A DNA stretch of 64,000 nucleotides from Pycnococcus provasolii. Lineage: Eukaryota > Chlorophyta > Pseudoscourfieldiophyceae > Pseudoscourfieldiales. Below, one piece after another: positions 18,238 to 27,978 of the stretch (the stretch's first letter is position 1; every line of letters starts with the position of its first letter). The notes under the pieces were generated by a model, which saw nothing but the letters and a program-made list of their open reading frames with translations, did not search any database and was not told the origin of the DNA. Position numbers and translations under genes: made by a program. The stretch is from NCBI GenBank assembly GCA_049487715.1, contig CP150589.1, positions 1 through 64,000 of the forward strand, written 5' to 3'.

Positions 18238-19779
18238 ATGGCGTCGTTCTCCGTGGGCGCGCGCGTCACCAAGCGCTTCGAGGACAACCAAGTCTACGCG
18301 GGAACCGTCACTGCCGTCGAGGATGGTGCGGGAAGGTACACGCACGTCGTCACGTTCGACGATGGCGACGTCGAAAACTTCACGCTCAAGCAGCTGCAAA
18401 AAGAGTGCACGCTCGTCGTTCCGGCTGCCAGTGCCAGTTCCAGGGGGGGAAACAACAACGCCAACCTGGAAGCAGCAACTACGCGTCGACGCGGTGATAC
18501 GACCGGGAAGGAGGAGGTGCCATCACGGGGCAAGCGCAAGTTAGCCAGCTTCGTTTCTGAGCCAGAAGAAGGGCCAGACCTGCTACTGCCGCTGCTGGAT
18601 GCCGCACAACTCACGCAACCTTCTCCGCAAGTACAAAAGCGTGCACCAGGAACGTCCAAGACGTCCAAGCACCGCGGCGTGCACCGTAATAAAGGCAAGT
18701 GGCAGGCGAAGATTACTGTTGAGGGCAAGACGACGCACCTTGGGTCTTTCGACATGGAGGTGGATGCTGCTCGTGCATATGACAAGGCGGCAATCGAGAA
18801 AAAAGGTGCCAGCGCTGTGACCAACGCTGCGACCAACTTTGCGAACAAGCCCGCAGGTCAGTATCCAGGACGCAACGGCAGCAAGGTTGTGCAGTCCGCG
18901 CGCGGGAAGGCACCACCGCCACCGCCGCCGATGCCATCACCAACACCACCGCCGCCGCCGCCGGGACCACCTCGAAAGAAGAGCCGTGGGTCGCTCCAGG
19001 GACAAGAGAAGGCGAAAGACAATTCGACGTCTTCAAAGTACTTCGGCGTTGTCAAAACACTCCGCAAACACTCCGGATACGTGCCCAAAAAGTCGGCTGA
19101 GCCTGCCGCTGCCGCCGCCGCCGCCTCTGCTGCCGCGGAACCTGCAGCTAAAGGGAAGAATATGTTCAGGGCTACAGTGCGTCTCAACGGTGAGAATGTC
19201 TTCCTTGGAAACTATGCTGACGAAGACGAGGCTGCGCACGCGAGAGAGGAGTTCGTCGTTTGGTTTGGGCTGATGGAGACAAGAGTCGCGAAGGCACCAT
19301 CATCATCCCGTTTTGGCGGGCTCGGCGGCGGCGGAGGCCCTGACTTCAACTTTGTTGGTCGAGGTGGGCAGAAAGTCAACAACACCTTGAACTTTGAGGA
19401 CGCGATCGACGACACATTGCGATCGGCAGCTGTGCACGTCAAACAACTCGCGATGGAGGACATATTTTTTGACGGCAAGGCATCCGAGGCGGCTGCCAAG
19501 AAGGCTGCATCCTCTTATCACAGGAACTTGCCGTGGTCACGCGCTGCAGTCGAGTTCGCGATCAGGAAAGGATTGACGCCGACAGGAGCGAAGATGCCTG
19601 CCGTCGTGGAGAGGCTCACAAGGCCTGTTGATCAGATCGAACGCCCCAAAAAGAAACAAAAGAAACGAAAGGAGCCGCCAACACCGGCGGTGGCACAAGC
19701 TGGTGCGCAATTGACTCCGCAGCCATCACCGGTGGCACGAGCTGCTGCTCAGTTGCTCGCGGCTTGCACTGTGCCCTGA
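18238..19779 (+). CDS. AP2-domain transcription factor with N-terminal Tudor-like domain
   Basis: 513 residues. Residues ~3-52 (VGARVTKRFEDNQVYAGTVT... FDDGDVENFTLKQL) resemble a Tudor/chromo-barrel histone-reader fold. A first AP2/ERF domain at ~142-205 is well preserved (KHRGVHRNKGKWQAKI, HLGSFDMEVDAARAYDKAA). A second, more diverged one at ~265-350 (SSKYFGVVKT... ENVFLGNYADEDEAAHA) is split by an Ala-rich insert of ~30 residues. Between them lie Pro tracts and basic KK/RK stretches that could be nuclear signals. Two AP2 domains are typical of the AP2/ANT class of green algae and plants. DNA-binding role is well supported; targets unknown. Confidence 0.9.
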   Translation: MASFSVGARVTKRFEDNQVYAGTVTAVEDGAGRYTHVVTFDDGDVENFTLKQLQKECTLVVPAASASSRGGNNNANLEAATTRRRGDTTGKEEVPSRGKRKLASFVSEPEEGPDLLLPLLDAAQLTQPSPQVQKRAPGTSKTSKHRGVHRNKGKWQAKITVEGKTTHLGSFDMEVDAARAYDKAAIEKKGASAVTNAATNFANKPAGQYPGRNGSKVVQSARGKAPPPPPPMPSPTPPPPPPGPPRKKSRGSLQGQEKAKDNSTSSKYFGVVKTLRKHSGYVPKKSAEPAAAAAAASAAAEPAAKGKNMFRATVRLNGENVFLGNYADEDEAAHAREEFVVWFGLMETRVAKAPSSSRFGGLGGGGGPDFNFVGRGGQKVNNTLNFEDAIDDTLRSAAVHVKQLAMEDIFFDGKASEAAAKKAASSYHRNLPWSRAAVEFAIRKGLTPTGAKMPAVVERLTRPVDQIERPKKKQKKRKEPPTPAVAQAGAQLTPQPSPVARAAAQLLAACTVP

Positions 19780-20312
19780 TCCAGCTCCGTGCGTGACTTT
19801 GACACGTACTGCGTTCGATCTAAGTTGGATGAACATGCATTTGACAAATCCTGGAATAAGGAAGAATGCATGGAAATGTTGCACGCGCGAATGAAATGTT
19901 GCCAACCAAATCTTTGAAACGCTTTTACATAAATAATTTCGCGCTGTATGTGTGAGTGAGTGTTATGGATCGTAGTTTGTGCGTTTTGTAATAAGACGTG
20001 GAATAAGACGTTACGTTACATATGTAAAGTTTAAGGACGAAGGATACGACAGAGTAAAATATGCACACACGAAACCGACGGATCAAAACACAGTGCGTTC
20101 GGGCATGTACATAGGGAGGGAGGGAGGAGGGAGAGGGAGAAGAAAGAAGTGACCACCCTCCAGGTCGATGAACTTGGTAGATTACCGAGGGTCGATGAAG
20201 AAAGTTTGCGGCCTGAAAGGAAGTCAACTTTGTCACCACACGTACAAAGGAATACACGTGTTCGGATAAGGTTAGATAACTTAACCGTCCTTAAATACGG
20301 CAACTGGAACCG
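19780..20312. other. Spacer between AP2 factor and P450
   Basis: 0.53 kb, AT-richer than the genes. Purine-rich GGGAGGGAGGGAGG at 20116-20133. Contains the 3' UTR of the AP2 factor and the P450 promoter. No gene seen. Confidence 0.5.
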
Positions 20313-22046
20313 ATGAATGGTGTGAGTGCACCCGCACCGGAGCTTCCTGGTGAGGATGAGGTTGATGAGGTGGTTGACGATATGCATGCGCGCGGCCAAC
20401 TTCAACATGGACAGGGCAGTCGTCGTCGTCCTATGAGTAATCAAGGCAACGTCAAGGTCAGTCAGCAAACACCGATCATGATGTGCTTTGGCAAATCATA
20501 TATAGCACAAGCTGCACTCGTTGGCTTTTGGTCAGCCGTCGCGGTTGCCTTCTTAGCGCGTGCTTTCCTTCGCAAGGCGGAGAAGCAACGCCAGGCAGAT
20601 GCAACCGCGTTCGGGACGACGTTTGTCGTCGTGACGGTGACGACGTTCGCCCTTTTACAACGCCGACGACGAGAACGTTCCTTAAGCCAGCAGAAGAACC
20701 TGCCAGCCGAAATTCCAAGCAGTTTGCTAGCCGCGGCACCGTGGGGGAACATACGGGGTCTGCTCAAAGTCGTCATTGAGTGGCTCAGGCGCAGAGACGG
20801 CGTTGCAAGACTTCAGCCGCCGCTCGGCAAACCTTTCATTCTCGTGAACCAACGCGAGGCACTGCGAAGCATCCTCGTCACTCACACGAACGATTTTACG
20901 AAGGACCACGCGTTCGGCGTGATCGAAACGTTTCGAAAAACGAGCCTCTCCGACGGCCGGCCAGCTTGGGCTCCTGTGCACAAGCTCGCGTCGTCGTTTG
21001 CGAGAAAGGGTGCTGACAAGGCAAGCCTCAAGCTCGAGGAGAGCCTCGCGCGTTTCATAAGACGCACGTTAAACGCCTCCTCGAGTGCCGGAACGGTTGA
21101 CCTTGCCGCAGGACTGCGCGACATGTACTGGGGCGTTACACTCCACCTCGTGCTAGGTGCGAATCCCACAGACCCACATTTCGCCGGCTCGAACGGCATA
21201 TACGCGCAGGCGTGGCACGCGGTCATACGAATGATTGAAAGCCCGCTTGTCAACGCGATACACCTTTGGCAATACCTGCCCACGCCGGGAAACTTGTTCT
21301 ACCGCTATGCTTGCGCACGGCTGAGACGGCGTGTGCACGCCATCGTCCGCGCCGACGGCGATCCCGCTCCTGGATTTACAATCGCGCGAGCGTTGCAGCT
21401 GGACAGCACCTTGAATGATGCCGACCGGCTGGAGATCGCCATGGAATTCTTGTTTACAGGCACAGTTTCTGTCACGTCGATGGCGCTTATGCTGCTCTGG
21501 CACCTTGCTTGCGAGCCTGAGCATCAGGCGAGAGCTAGACAGAGTATTGAGGAAGGACTGGGCACACTACGCGCTCCCACTCTTGAAGAGGCTGGGCGTA
21601 ATAGCTTTCCCCACCTCGAGCGATGTCTGAAGGAGTCTCTGCGTTTGTACTCGCCAATTTGTATTGGACGAAAGGCTGTACGAGATCACACGCTCCCAGA
21701 TGGCCGGCACATTCCTGCCGGATCTGACGTCGCCGCGAACGCGTGGCTCGTTCACCACGACCCGAGCGTCTGGCCGAACCCTGATGCGTTTGACCCCAGC
21801 CGTTTCGAGAGCGGCCGCGAGAGCGAGTTTGCGAGTGGTGCTTACATGCCCTTCAGCTTGGGCCGGCGCGGGTGTCCTGGTCAGCCTGCGACGTATTCGA
21901 TCGTGAAATTCCTTGTTTCAGGCATTCTTGCGCGCGTCGAGCTCACCGCCCCCTCGCCCGATCCTCCGGAGTTCATGCCGAGTTTGATTTTGCCAAACAC
22001 GCCAGCATGCGTTAACGTTTGCATGAGCGCGCTGACGACGAAGTGA
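20313..22046 (+). CDS. Cytochrome P450, N-terminally membrane-anchored
   Basis: 577 residues. A hydrophobic segment (ALVGFWSAVAVAFLARAF, ~68-85) after a ~60-residue leader and possibly a second (~105-115) anchor it. Family hallmarks: ExxR in KESLRLYSP (Glu ~441), the PERF-type AFDPSRFE, and the haem loop PFSLGRRGCPG with ligand Cys ~521. The I-helix is unusual: where AGx(D/E)TT is expected it has TGTVSVTS, so the acidic residue of the proton-relay pair is missing. That occurs in P450s that rearrange or dehydrate peroxides, but is not proof. Substrate unknown. Confidence 0.9.
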   Translation: MNGVSAPAPELPGEDEVDEVVDDMHARGQLQHGQGSRRRPMSNQGNVKVSQQTPIMMCFGKSYIAQAALVGFWSAVAVAFLARAFLRKAEKQRQADATAFGTTFVVVTVTTFALLQRRRRERSLSQQKNLPAEIPSSLLAAAPWGNIRGLLKVVIEWLRRRDGVARLQPPLGKPFILVNQREALRSILVTHTNDFTKDHAFGVIETFRKTSLSDGRPAWAPVHKLASSFARKGADKASLKLEESLARFIRRTLNASSSAGTVDLAAGLRDMYWGVTLHLVLGANPTDPHFAGSNGIYAQAWHAVIRMIESPLVNAIHLWQYLPTPGNLFYRYACARLRRRVHAIVRADGDPAPGFTIARALQLDSTLNDADRLEIAMEFLFTGTVSVTSMALMLLWHLACEPEHQARARQSIEEGLGTLRAPTLEEAGRNSFPHLERCLKESLRLYSPICIGRKAVRDHTLPDGRHIPAGSDVAANAWLVHHDPSVWPNPDAFDPSRFESGRESEFASGAYMPFSLGRRGCPGQPATYSIVKFLVSGILARVELTAPSPDPPEFMPSLILPNTPACVNVCMSALTTK

Positions 22047-22427
22047 AGCGGAATTGTACATGTAAACGAGCGTACGTAAGTACGGCAAGCTTTTATCTTT
22101 TATCGAGTTCCCAGACGGACGTTTCTTGTATGTAATGCTCAACATGAATACGTCAACTTCAGTTCTTCTCGTATCCAGCTGTCATGATTGACAAGACTCG
22201 AAATACGTGTTGTTGACGGCGGCACATACTCGCTCGGTAGTGTGGAGTCGCAATCCAAAAAACCAAAAAAATTAAAAAAAATATAAAAAAAAAAATTTAG
22301 CCCTTCCCCAGCGCGACCGGGTCCCCGGGAATCCCAAACAAAAGTCTTCCCCCGCCGCAAGTTTTCGTTCGGGGTTTAAACGGCCGCCCTCTCGCAATCA
22401 TTCTTCGAGAAGCTTTTTTTTCGAATC
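22047..22427. other. Spacer with A-rich tract
   Basis: Contains 3' UTR of the P450 and, at ~22256-22297, an A-rich block of several A-runs separated by single C, T or TT. It may nucleosome-deplete the following promoter. No gene seen. Confidence 0.5.
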
Positions 22428-23282
22428 ATGCCCGCCGAATCAGCTGCCAGTGGTGGTGCCTCCAATGCAGTGCAGCTGCCAATGCCGACCACCGCCCTGG
22501 AAGCGTGTGTGCTTCTCGGCGTGCCCGCGTCCGCGCCCTTCGCGGTCGTCAAGTCGCACTACAACAGGGCGATCACGCGCGTGCACCCAGACCGAGGAGG
22601 ATCAGCTGACGCATTCCTACGCGTCAGGCGGGCGCTGGAAATTCTCAGGCAGGAATTCCACGCGGCATCGTCGGCGGCGGCGCAGCCGTCAAAAGTTGAG
22701 AGGACTTCCGCGGACAAAGCAAGGGCATTCTACAAGGCGAGGGCGTATGCAAGTGCGGCAGCGGAGTTTGGAAACGCGGCGGAGGAAGCGAGAGGTATTC
22801 ACGATGACGAAAAGGCGGCGGCGATGCATGCTAACGAGAGCGCGAGTCACCTCCTCGATGGCGATGCGGATGCAGCACTCGGTGCGGCGGACGAGTGCGC
22901 GCGTACAAGGCCTGACTGGCACAAAGGGCACTTTCGACGCGCGGAGGCATTCGCAGCCATGTCCGAACTCGCGCGAGCCAGACGAAGCTACGCCGAGGCG
23001 CTCGCCATCCTAGAAGGTGGAGGCAGCGACGAGGCGGACGTTCAGCTGCTGCGACGGCGCATTGCAGACGTCGACGCACGAACAGCACGCGGCGAGGGCG
23101 CTCGTGCGGGGTTAGGACGTGCAAAGCCGGAGGGGGATACAGCGCCGACGTTTGCGTATCGAGGAGCCAAGGACGACGACAACGGCGGCGACGGCGGCGG
23201 CGACGGCGACGACGACGAGGTGAGCGCCAGTAAGCCCCAGCACGCGAAGGGCGGCGGCGACGGCGACGACGACGGCAGGTGA
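22428..23282 (+). CDS. J-domain/TPR protein, probably the first exon of the locus continuing at 23300
   Basis: 284 residues as an open frame. J domain at ~20-75: ACVLLGVPASAPFAVVKSHY and an intact HPD (RVHPDRGG, ~52-54), the motif that stimulates Hsp70. TPR-like helices follow (~88-215: KARAFYKARAYASAAAEF, KGHFRRAEAFAAMSELARAR). The end is Gly/Asp low complexity. The stop overlaps the next reading frame, and a GT...AG pair (23220-23299) would splice this frame, phase 0, exactly into the glycosyltransferase frame. The two are therefore probably one chimeric J/TPR-glycosyltransferase gene; as separate genes they would overlap by four bases. Confidence 0.8.
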   Translation: MPAESAASGGASNAVQLPMPTTALEACVLLGVPASAPFAVVKSHYNRAITRVHPDRGGSADAFLRVRRALEILRQEFHAASSAAAQPSKVERTSADKARAFYKARAYASAAAEFGNAAEEARGIHDDEKAAAMHANESASHLLDGDADAALGAADECARTRPDWHKGHFRRAEAFAAMSELARARRSYAEALAILEGGGSDEADVQLLRRRIADVDARTARGEGARAGLGRAKPEGDTAPTFAYRGAKDDDNGGDGGGDGDDDEVSASKPQHAKGGGDGDDDGR

Positions 23283-23299
23283 GCACCAGTGATCCCCAG
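23220..23299 (+). other. Candidate 80-nt intron at a duplicated splice-like site
   Basis: Begins GTGAGC (after GACGAG) and ends CCCCAG (before GACGCG). Both sides are phase 0. GTGAGC recurs at 23279 and the segment GTGAGC(G/A)CCAGT(A/G)A is repeated at offset 59, so the candidate intron contains a tandem duplication of itself and its left flank. Confidence 0.55.
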
Positions 23300-24952
23300 G
23301 ACGCGGAGGACTTCAACGAAGCAAACGCTGATGACGAGTCGTCAGATTTCCACCGCCTCGGCGTTCCCGTCGACGCGCCACTGAATGTGTGCAGATCCGC
23401 ATACCTCAAGCGGGTAGTTGAGTCGCATCCTGCTCTTGCCGGAAGCGCTGACGATCTCGCTCTATACCGTGCAAGCTTCGAGCGCATCGCCGAGTCATCC
23501 ATGGAGAGTCTGCGCGACGCCACCGCTGCTGCTGCACAGCCGCGCGTGCAGGTGAATGCAACAAACCACCCTCGCATTTTCCTTGCGATGGCATGCTACC
23601 GAGATCCGGAGGGGATTCGATCGCTTGCGAGTGCTTTTCACAATGCCGCCAATCCCCGACGTGTGTTTGCTGGCGTATGCTGGCACTATGCAACAACCCC
23701 CGAGCCGAAGGGAGAGGTGACGCGCGCGTATCTGCGTGTGAATCGCCTCACGGCGAAGATTGAGGATGAGGCGCAGATGATCGGTGGGCAGGGCAGGGAC
23801 TTGGACGCAGAGGAAAAGTTCTTGAAAAAGTGCATGAAGCACCAGCGGAAGTTGCAGAAAGAGGAGCAGCGCCTGGAAGCGGACTGTCACACAACGGCTC
23901 ATCCGTGCTTTCCCGCTGAATTTCGCAGTCACGTTCGCGAGGTGCACGAGCACTACACGCAAGCTGACGGACCGAGCTACGCGCGGTGGATCGCACATGC
24001 GCTGTGGATGGGCGAGGAGTTCACTCTTCAGGTTGACAGTCACACGCGTTTTGTGAAAGATTGGGACGAGATACTGCTGCGGCAGTACGCCGCATGCCCG
24101 CACGAGAAATGCGTGCTGACGAACCATCTTCTAGCGTACGAGCGTGCGCCAAAGCTTGGCGAGGATGCGCAGGTGACAAATGGCGACGATCCAACGGTGG
24201 ATGTGGCGCGCCTGCCGCCGCCCGCCGAACGGCTCCCGCTTGTGACGTGTGCGCACCACTGGAACCTGAATACGATTGACCAAAGCTTGGCGTACATGAT
24301 GGCGCGCCCGCTGTCGCGGCAGAAGGTGCAAGATCTCGGAGGTCGTCCTTTCCCCGCGCTCTACTACGTGCCACATTTCGCCTTTGCACCCAGTGTAGCC
24401 TTTCAGCGCGACGTGCCCTCTGATATGCACATGGCGTATCTGCCTACTCACGCCGAGGCGCTTGCGATGGCAGCTCGCCTCAAATCGCACGGCTATGCTC
24501 TCATGCACTGCGCGGAATGCGTCGCGTTCACGCTCTACGAAAATAGGTATCGCCCGCTGTACTATGCCGAGGATGCACGGCGTGGCAATCGACTGTACGC
24601 CGAGCGAAAGGAGGCGCTGGGAACAGAGGCGGAGTTCATGTTTAGGCAGGAGATACGCGATCTAAGCTTTCGTCGCGCTGTGCAGCAGTGTGGCGTGCCA
24701 TTTCCGGGAGCGGCACCCACGTCCGACGCGGATGGCGGCTTGGACGAGTTACTCGGGCGGTATGGCTTGGGCCCAGCGTGTGAAGCCGACGAGTTTTTGG
24801 AGGATGTGGGACTCGATTTACGTAGCGGGCGCATCAAGGGAATGGCCCGTCTCGGCGGTTTGCCACCGGATGCTCTTCAGCCCGACAGATCGCCGTTCCT
24901 GCCAACTCACTGGCCGACGGGAAATGTGTCGGACTCCTTTGTTAGGTCATGA
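23279..24952 (+). CDS. GT60-type (Skp1 GlcNAc-transferase-like) glycosyltransferase with degenerate J domain
   Basis: 557 residues from a GTG; no ATG lies near the start, which supports splicing from the preceding frame with coding from 23300. Residues ~25-80 (FHRLGVPVDAPLNVCRSAYL... VESHPALAGSADDL) are a second J-like domain whose HPD has become HPA, so it should not activate Hsp70. The catalytic region (~98-470) begins RIFLAMACYRDPEG, includes CHTTAHPCFPAE and YARWIAHALWMGEEFTLQVD with the D-x-H metal motif DSH (~253-255), as in the cytosolic hydroxyproline GlcNAc-transferases (PF11397). These modify hydroxyproline, in Dictyostelium on Skp1. No signal peptide, consistent with cytosol. Confidence 0.85.
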   Translation: MSTSDPQDAEDFNEANADDESSDFHRLGVPVDAPLNVCRSAYLKRVVESHPALAGSADDLALYRASFERIAESSMESLRDATAAAAQPRVQVNATNHPRIFLAMACYRDPEGIRSLASAFHNAANPRRVFAGVCWHYATTPEPKGEVTRAYLRVNRLTAKIEDEAQMIGGQGRDLDAEEKFLKKCMKHQRKLQKEEQRLEADCHTTAHPCFPAEFRSHVREVHEHYTQADGPSYARWIAHALWMGEEFTLQVDSHTRFVKDWDEILLRQYAACPHEKCVLTNHLLAYERAPKLGEDAQVTNGDDPTVDVARLPPPAERLPLVTCAHHWNLNTIDQSLAYMMARPLSRQKVQDLGGRPFPALYYVPHFAFAPSVAFQRDVPSDMHMAYLPTHAEALAMAARLKSHGYALMHCAECVAFTLYENRYRPLYYAEDARRGNRLYAERKEALGTEAEFMFRQEIRDLSFRRAVQQCGVPFPGAAPTSDADGGLDELLGRYGLGPACEADEFLEDVGLDLRSGRIKGMARLGGLPPDALQPDRSPFLPTHWPTGNVSDSFVRS

Positions 24953-25301
24953 AAAGAAAGTATGTAGTATATGTAACATGTTGCCTCATTGTCTTGTGAT
25001 CGCATATCACCTTAGGGCTACGGCTAGCCTAACTGCATCTCCCAAGGCTGTGAGAACGATTTTAAAAATAGGAAAGGGAAAAAAGGGGGAGAGATGTTGT
25101 TTGTGAGTTGCGGATGTTCGATGTGTTCGATGTTCCATTCAAACAAGACATGAATAAGCAAAAGAGAAAAGAGAAACAAAAAGCGGGGGGATGATCTGAA
25201 ACTTACGCTTAATGCCAGTCGCCAGCGTCTTGCCTTCGAGATTGTGAGAGGGTGACTCTGCACCAGCATTCCCTTCGTCATGTTCACTGCTGTGATGTTC
25301 G
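24953..25301. other. Convergent 3' spacer
   Basis: 0.35 kb between two gene ends; AT-richer, with TGTAA soon after the glycosyltransferase stop. No gene seen. Confidence 0.5.
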
Positions 25302-26912
25302 CTATCGTCGCGGGTGGTTGCGGTTGTCGTCGACGTCGACGTCGACGTCGACGTCTTGCTCGGTCGCCGTCATACTTCTCGGCGTTGGCTTGATGAGATC
25401 GTCGGGGTCATCTCGCGCCAGACCGCCGTCGATCTCCGTGTCGCGATTATTTATGCCCAAACTCTTGTAGAGCGACTTCATTCGGTCGTACATCTCCCAC
25501 TTCAAGTGCGCGTTTTCACCAGTGCACACTGACGCAGTGACATTATGACCACTGCCTCGAACGGTTCTCCCTCCGGCTAGCGTCTGTTTCCACTCCTCCT
25601 CCGCTTGCGACGATCGCCCAATCGCAGGCGACGCGGTGCTAGGCCGCTGGCGTCTCCTCGCCTCTTGCGCGCGGACACTTGGCGACTTGTACGGAAACCG
25701 CGGCGCGGCGGCGATGGCAGCCTTGCTTCTCTGAAGGGCGGACAGCGGCCTTTTCGACGTCGATCGTTCACTTGTCGTGCCGCCGGCGTGCACGTCGCAC
25801 CCCGCGTGGTGCCTTCGCCACGACTCTCGCTCAGGATCGAGGCGCGTGAAGAGCGCAGGCTGACGCGTGCTCGGCGCATGTGCCGATCTTGGCCGGCTGG
25901 AATGCAGACGCGCTTGTGCTCGTGCCGCACCTGCACTTCCTGGATTCCACGACGACGTCGGCTTTGCTGACGTCACCTGCCTCGGCATTTCGAGCCACGC
26001 CGGGTCGAATCCTCTCCTGAGTTCGTCCGTCGCCTTCGCGGTGGCGCTTGCAGACTTGAACGGCATTGGTTTTTCCGCGCGCACGACCCGTTTTTGATTT
26101 TCGTGCCACTGCAGGTACGTCAACGTGGGTTTGCGTGGAAGTTTTGTCCATCCTCGCTCGTGCACGCGTTCGAGCGCGTCGAGGTCGATCGGTCCCTGCG
26201 TTGGCGCCGTTCCTCCGAGGTGCCACGCCGCCCTTCGCACCTTATCGTCTCTCGACGAGTTCGCCTTGTCGTCGCGCCCCGTCTTGAGTGTTGTATTCAG
26301 ACGGCGCAGGCGTCGTCCGTCGACGGTGACGTGTCTTCCGACGTGGTCCGTCCTGTTTCCCTCGAACGGCATACCAACGTCGTAGAAGTCGTCGAGGTAC
26401 TCGTCGGGCGCCGATCCTGGGTCGACGGGGTCGGAGTGCGAGTGAAACGACGGCCTACCGAGCGACGCACCCGAGTGGTGAGAAGCACCGCCACCCTCTT
26501 TCTTCTTCGCGTGAGCACTGCTGTTATTCCTCGCCAGAGAAGCCGCGAGAAGTTCCTCGAGAGTGGGTTGATGGTGCGAGCCACCACCACCACTACCACC
26601 ACCACCACCACCAGAAAACTTGGACGAAGAAGCGCCCGAACGACGACCATGACCATACGAACGCGAAGAACCACCACTCGCACTCGCACTCGCAGTCGCA
26701 GTCGGAGGTGCGTTTTGCGAAAACTCTGAGGCGGAAAACGACAAGTCACTACTCCTTGAGGCGACGTCACTTAAGTGAGGTTCGGAAGAAGGTGCACTCC
26801 CACTCGAAAACGAAAACAACTCTTCAGGTTCTTCTGCCGCTGCTGCTTGTCCAGCCGCATCTTCTTTCTTACCGTTTCCATTTCCACCCTTAAGGCGAGC
26901 GGTGTCGTCCAT
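25302..26912 (-). CDS. Unknown basic, low-complexity protein, possibly cytoskeletal
   Basis: 536 residues from the ATG at 26912; the frame upstream opens only on GTG. N-terminal ~160 residues are Ser/Gly/His-rich. The middle is more conserved-looking: DEYLDDFYDVGMPFEG, LERVHERGWTKLPRKPTLTY and EKPMPFKSASATAKATDELR. The C-terminal half is Arg/Ser/Pro-rich (RPSTASPAIGRS) and ends with a VDVDVDVD run encoded by a GTCGAC repeat. Basic Ser/Pro regions with repeated PFK-like motifs occur in axonemal and microtubule-associated proteins, which fits other ciliary genes here, but I do not recognise the family. Confidence 0.65.
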   Translation of the reverse strand: MDDTARLKGGNGNGKKEDAAGQAAAAEEPEELFSFSSGSAPSSEPHLSDVASRSSDLSFSASEFSQNAPPTATASASASGGSSRSYGHGRRSGASSSKFSGGGGGGSGGGGSHHQPTLEELLAASLARNNSSAHAKKKEGGGASHHSGASLGRPSFHSHSDPVDPGSAPDEYLDDFYDVGMPFEGNRTDHVGRHVTVDGRRLRRLNTTLKTGRDDKANSSRDDKVRRAAWHLGGTAPTQGPIDLDALERVHERGWTKLPRKPTLTYLQWHENQKRVVRAEKPMPFKSASATAKATDELRRGFDPAWLEMPRQVTSAKPTSSWNPGSAGAARAQARLHSSRPRSAHAPSTRQPALFTRLDPERESWRRHHAGCDVHAGGTTSERSTSKRPLSALQRSKAAIAAAPRFPYKSPSVRAQEARRRQRPSTASPAIGRSSQAEEEWKQTLAGGRTVRGSGHNVTASVCTGENAHLKWEMYDRMKSLYKSLGINNRDTEIDGGLARDDPDDLIKPTPRSMTATEQDVDVDVDVDDNRNHPRR

Positions 26913-27978
26913 TATATTACGAGTGTGTGAGGCCACACAAGATCCTGAAGAAGGAGAGTCTGAAGTGGAAGTTGAGTCGATGAGACGGTACGCCTAAAAA
27001 AGCAACCGAATATTCGGAGCGGAAGAAACACACGCCGGCCGTCGAGAAGAATGCGCCAAGAGAGAATGAATTAACAATGAAGAGACTTATTTATGTAAAG
27101 GCAACAAACCCCGGGGGTCCGAGGAGACCGTCGTCAACAACGTCGAACGAAGACTCCCTCCCCCCCCCAGGTGCCAGGGGGGTAGTTCCCCCCCTGGGGG
27201 GTGGGGGAACGAACGTTGACCCGACTCCTGAAGAACCAGACAACGGTTATGAGTAGTTGGGGTTCTTGACAGGGGTTTTCTCTTCTCTACCATCATTTGT
27301 TTGTTCGCGCTTTTAGCGCGCCCGCCCAGCCCACCCATTTTGTTTTCGCTCGACCAGAAAACGGGACTTAGGTGATTGGGTTATTTTGGTTTTGGTTTTG
27401 TTCTGTAACGCTAGACAACGTTTTCTGGCAGACGGACTACCAGACACCTCGTCAACGACAAGGAAGTGGCAACAAGGGCGAGGGATCCCCGAACGAATTC
27501 CTTTTTTAAAGTACAGTAGACTACTCATAATAACCTTAAGGGTGGCTCTTCCACGCCTTAAGGTAAGGTATGTCGCCTGTTTCTTGCCAGAGGCCTTTTG
27601 TCTTTCTTTGACCAGTGCACTCCATCAATCAAGCACTCCCCTAAAGGTACCAACAACGGACTGGCATGGAAGCTCGTTCTTCGTCAGGTTGATGAGGTCA
27701 TGTGCAGCACATTATTATTCGGAACCTGAAAAGTGAAAAGATGAGTCCACCTTGACCAGTGTCTTGACCACATTCACCTTGGTGTCTCCGTTCAGCCCGC
27801 TCATCGGCGGCGCTGTTTATGCACATCGGTTTTAATATAAGATTACAGGATTAAAATAGTTTAATAATTAACGTAATTTATTAGAAAAGATTGCGTTGCG
27901 CGTCACGCCGCTTCCCCAGCCTTCTTCGTGTTGAGGGGGTCAGAGTTAGGGATACTGTGCAGCAGGCTGCAAGAGCAA
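26913..27978. other. 1.07-kb spacer
   Basis: Contains a G/C-rich inverted repeat at 27174-27197 and CTTAAGG motifs near 27536-27562. Open frames here (e.g. 27386-27736) lack domains. The low-GC stretch 27820-27890 precedes the 3' end of the next minus-strand gene. Confidence 0.5.
27174..27197. repeat. G/C-run inverted repeat
   Basis: CCAGGGGGG and CCCCCCTGG face each other across six bases. The part GTGCCAGGGGGG resembles sequences at 28636-28647 and 58624-58634, so it may be a short dispersed element. Confidence 0.6.
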
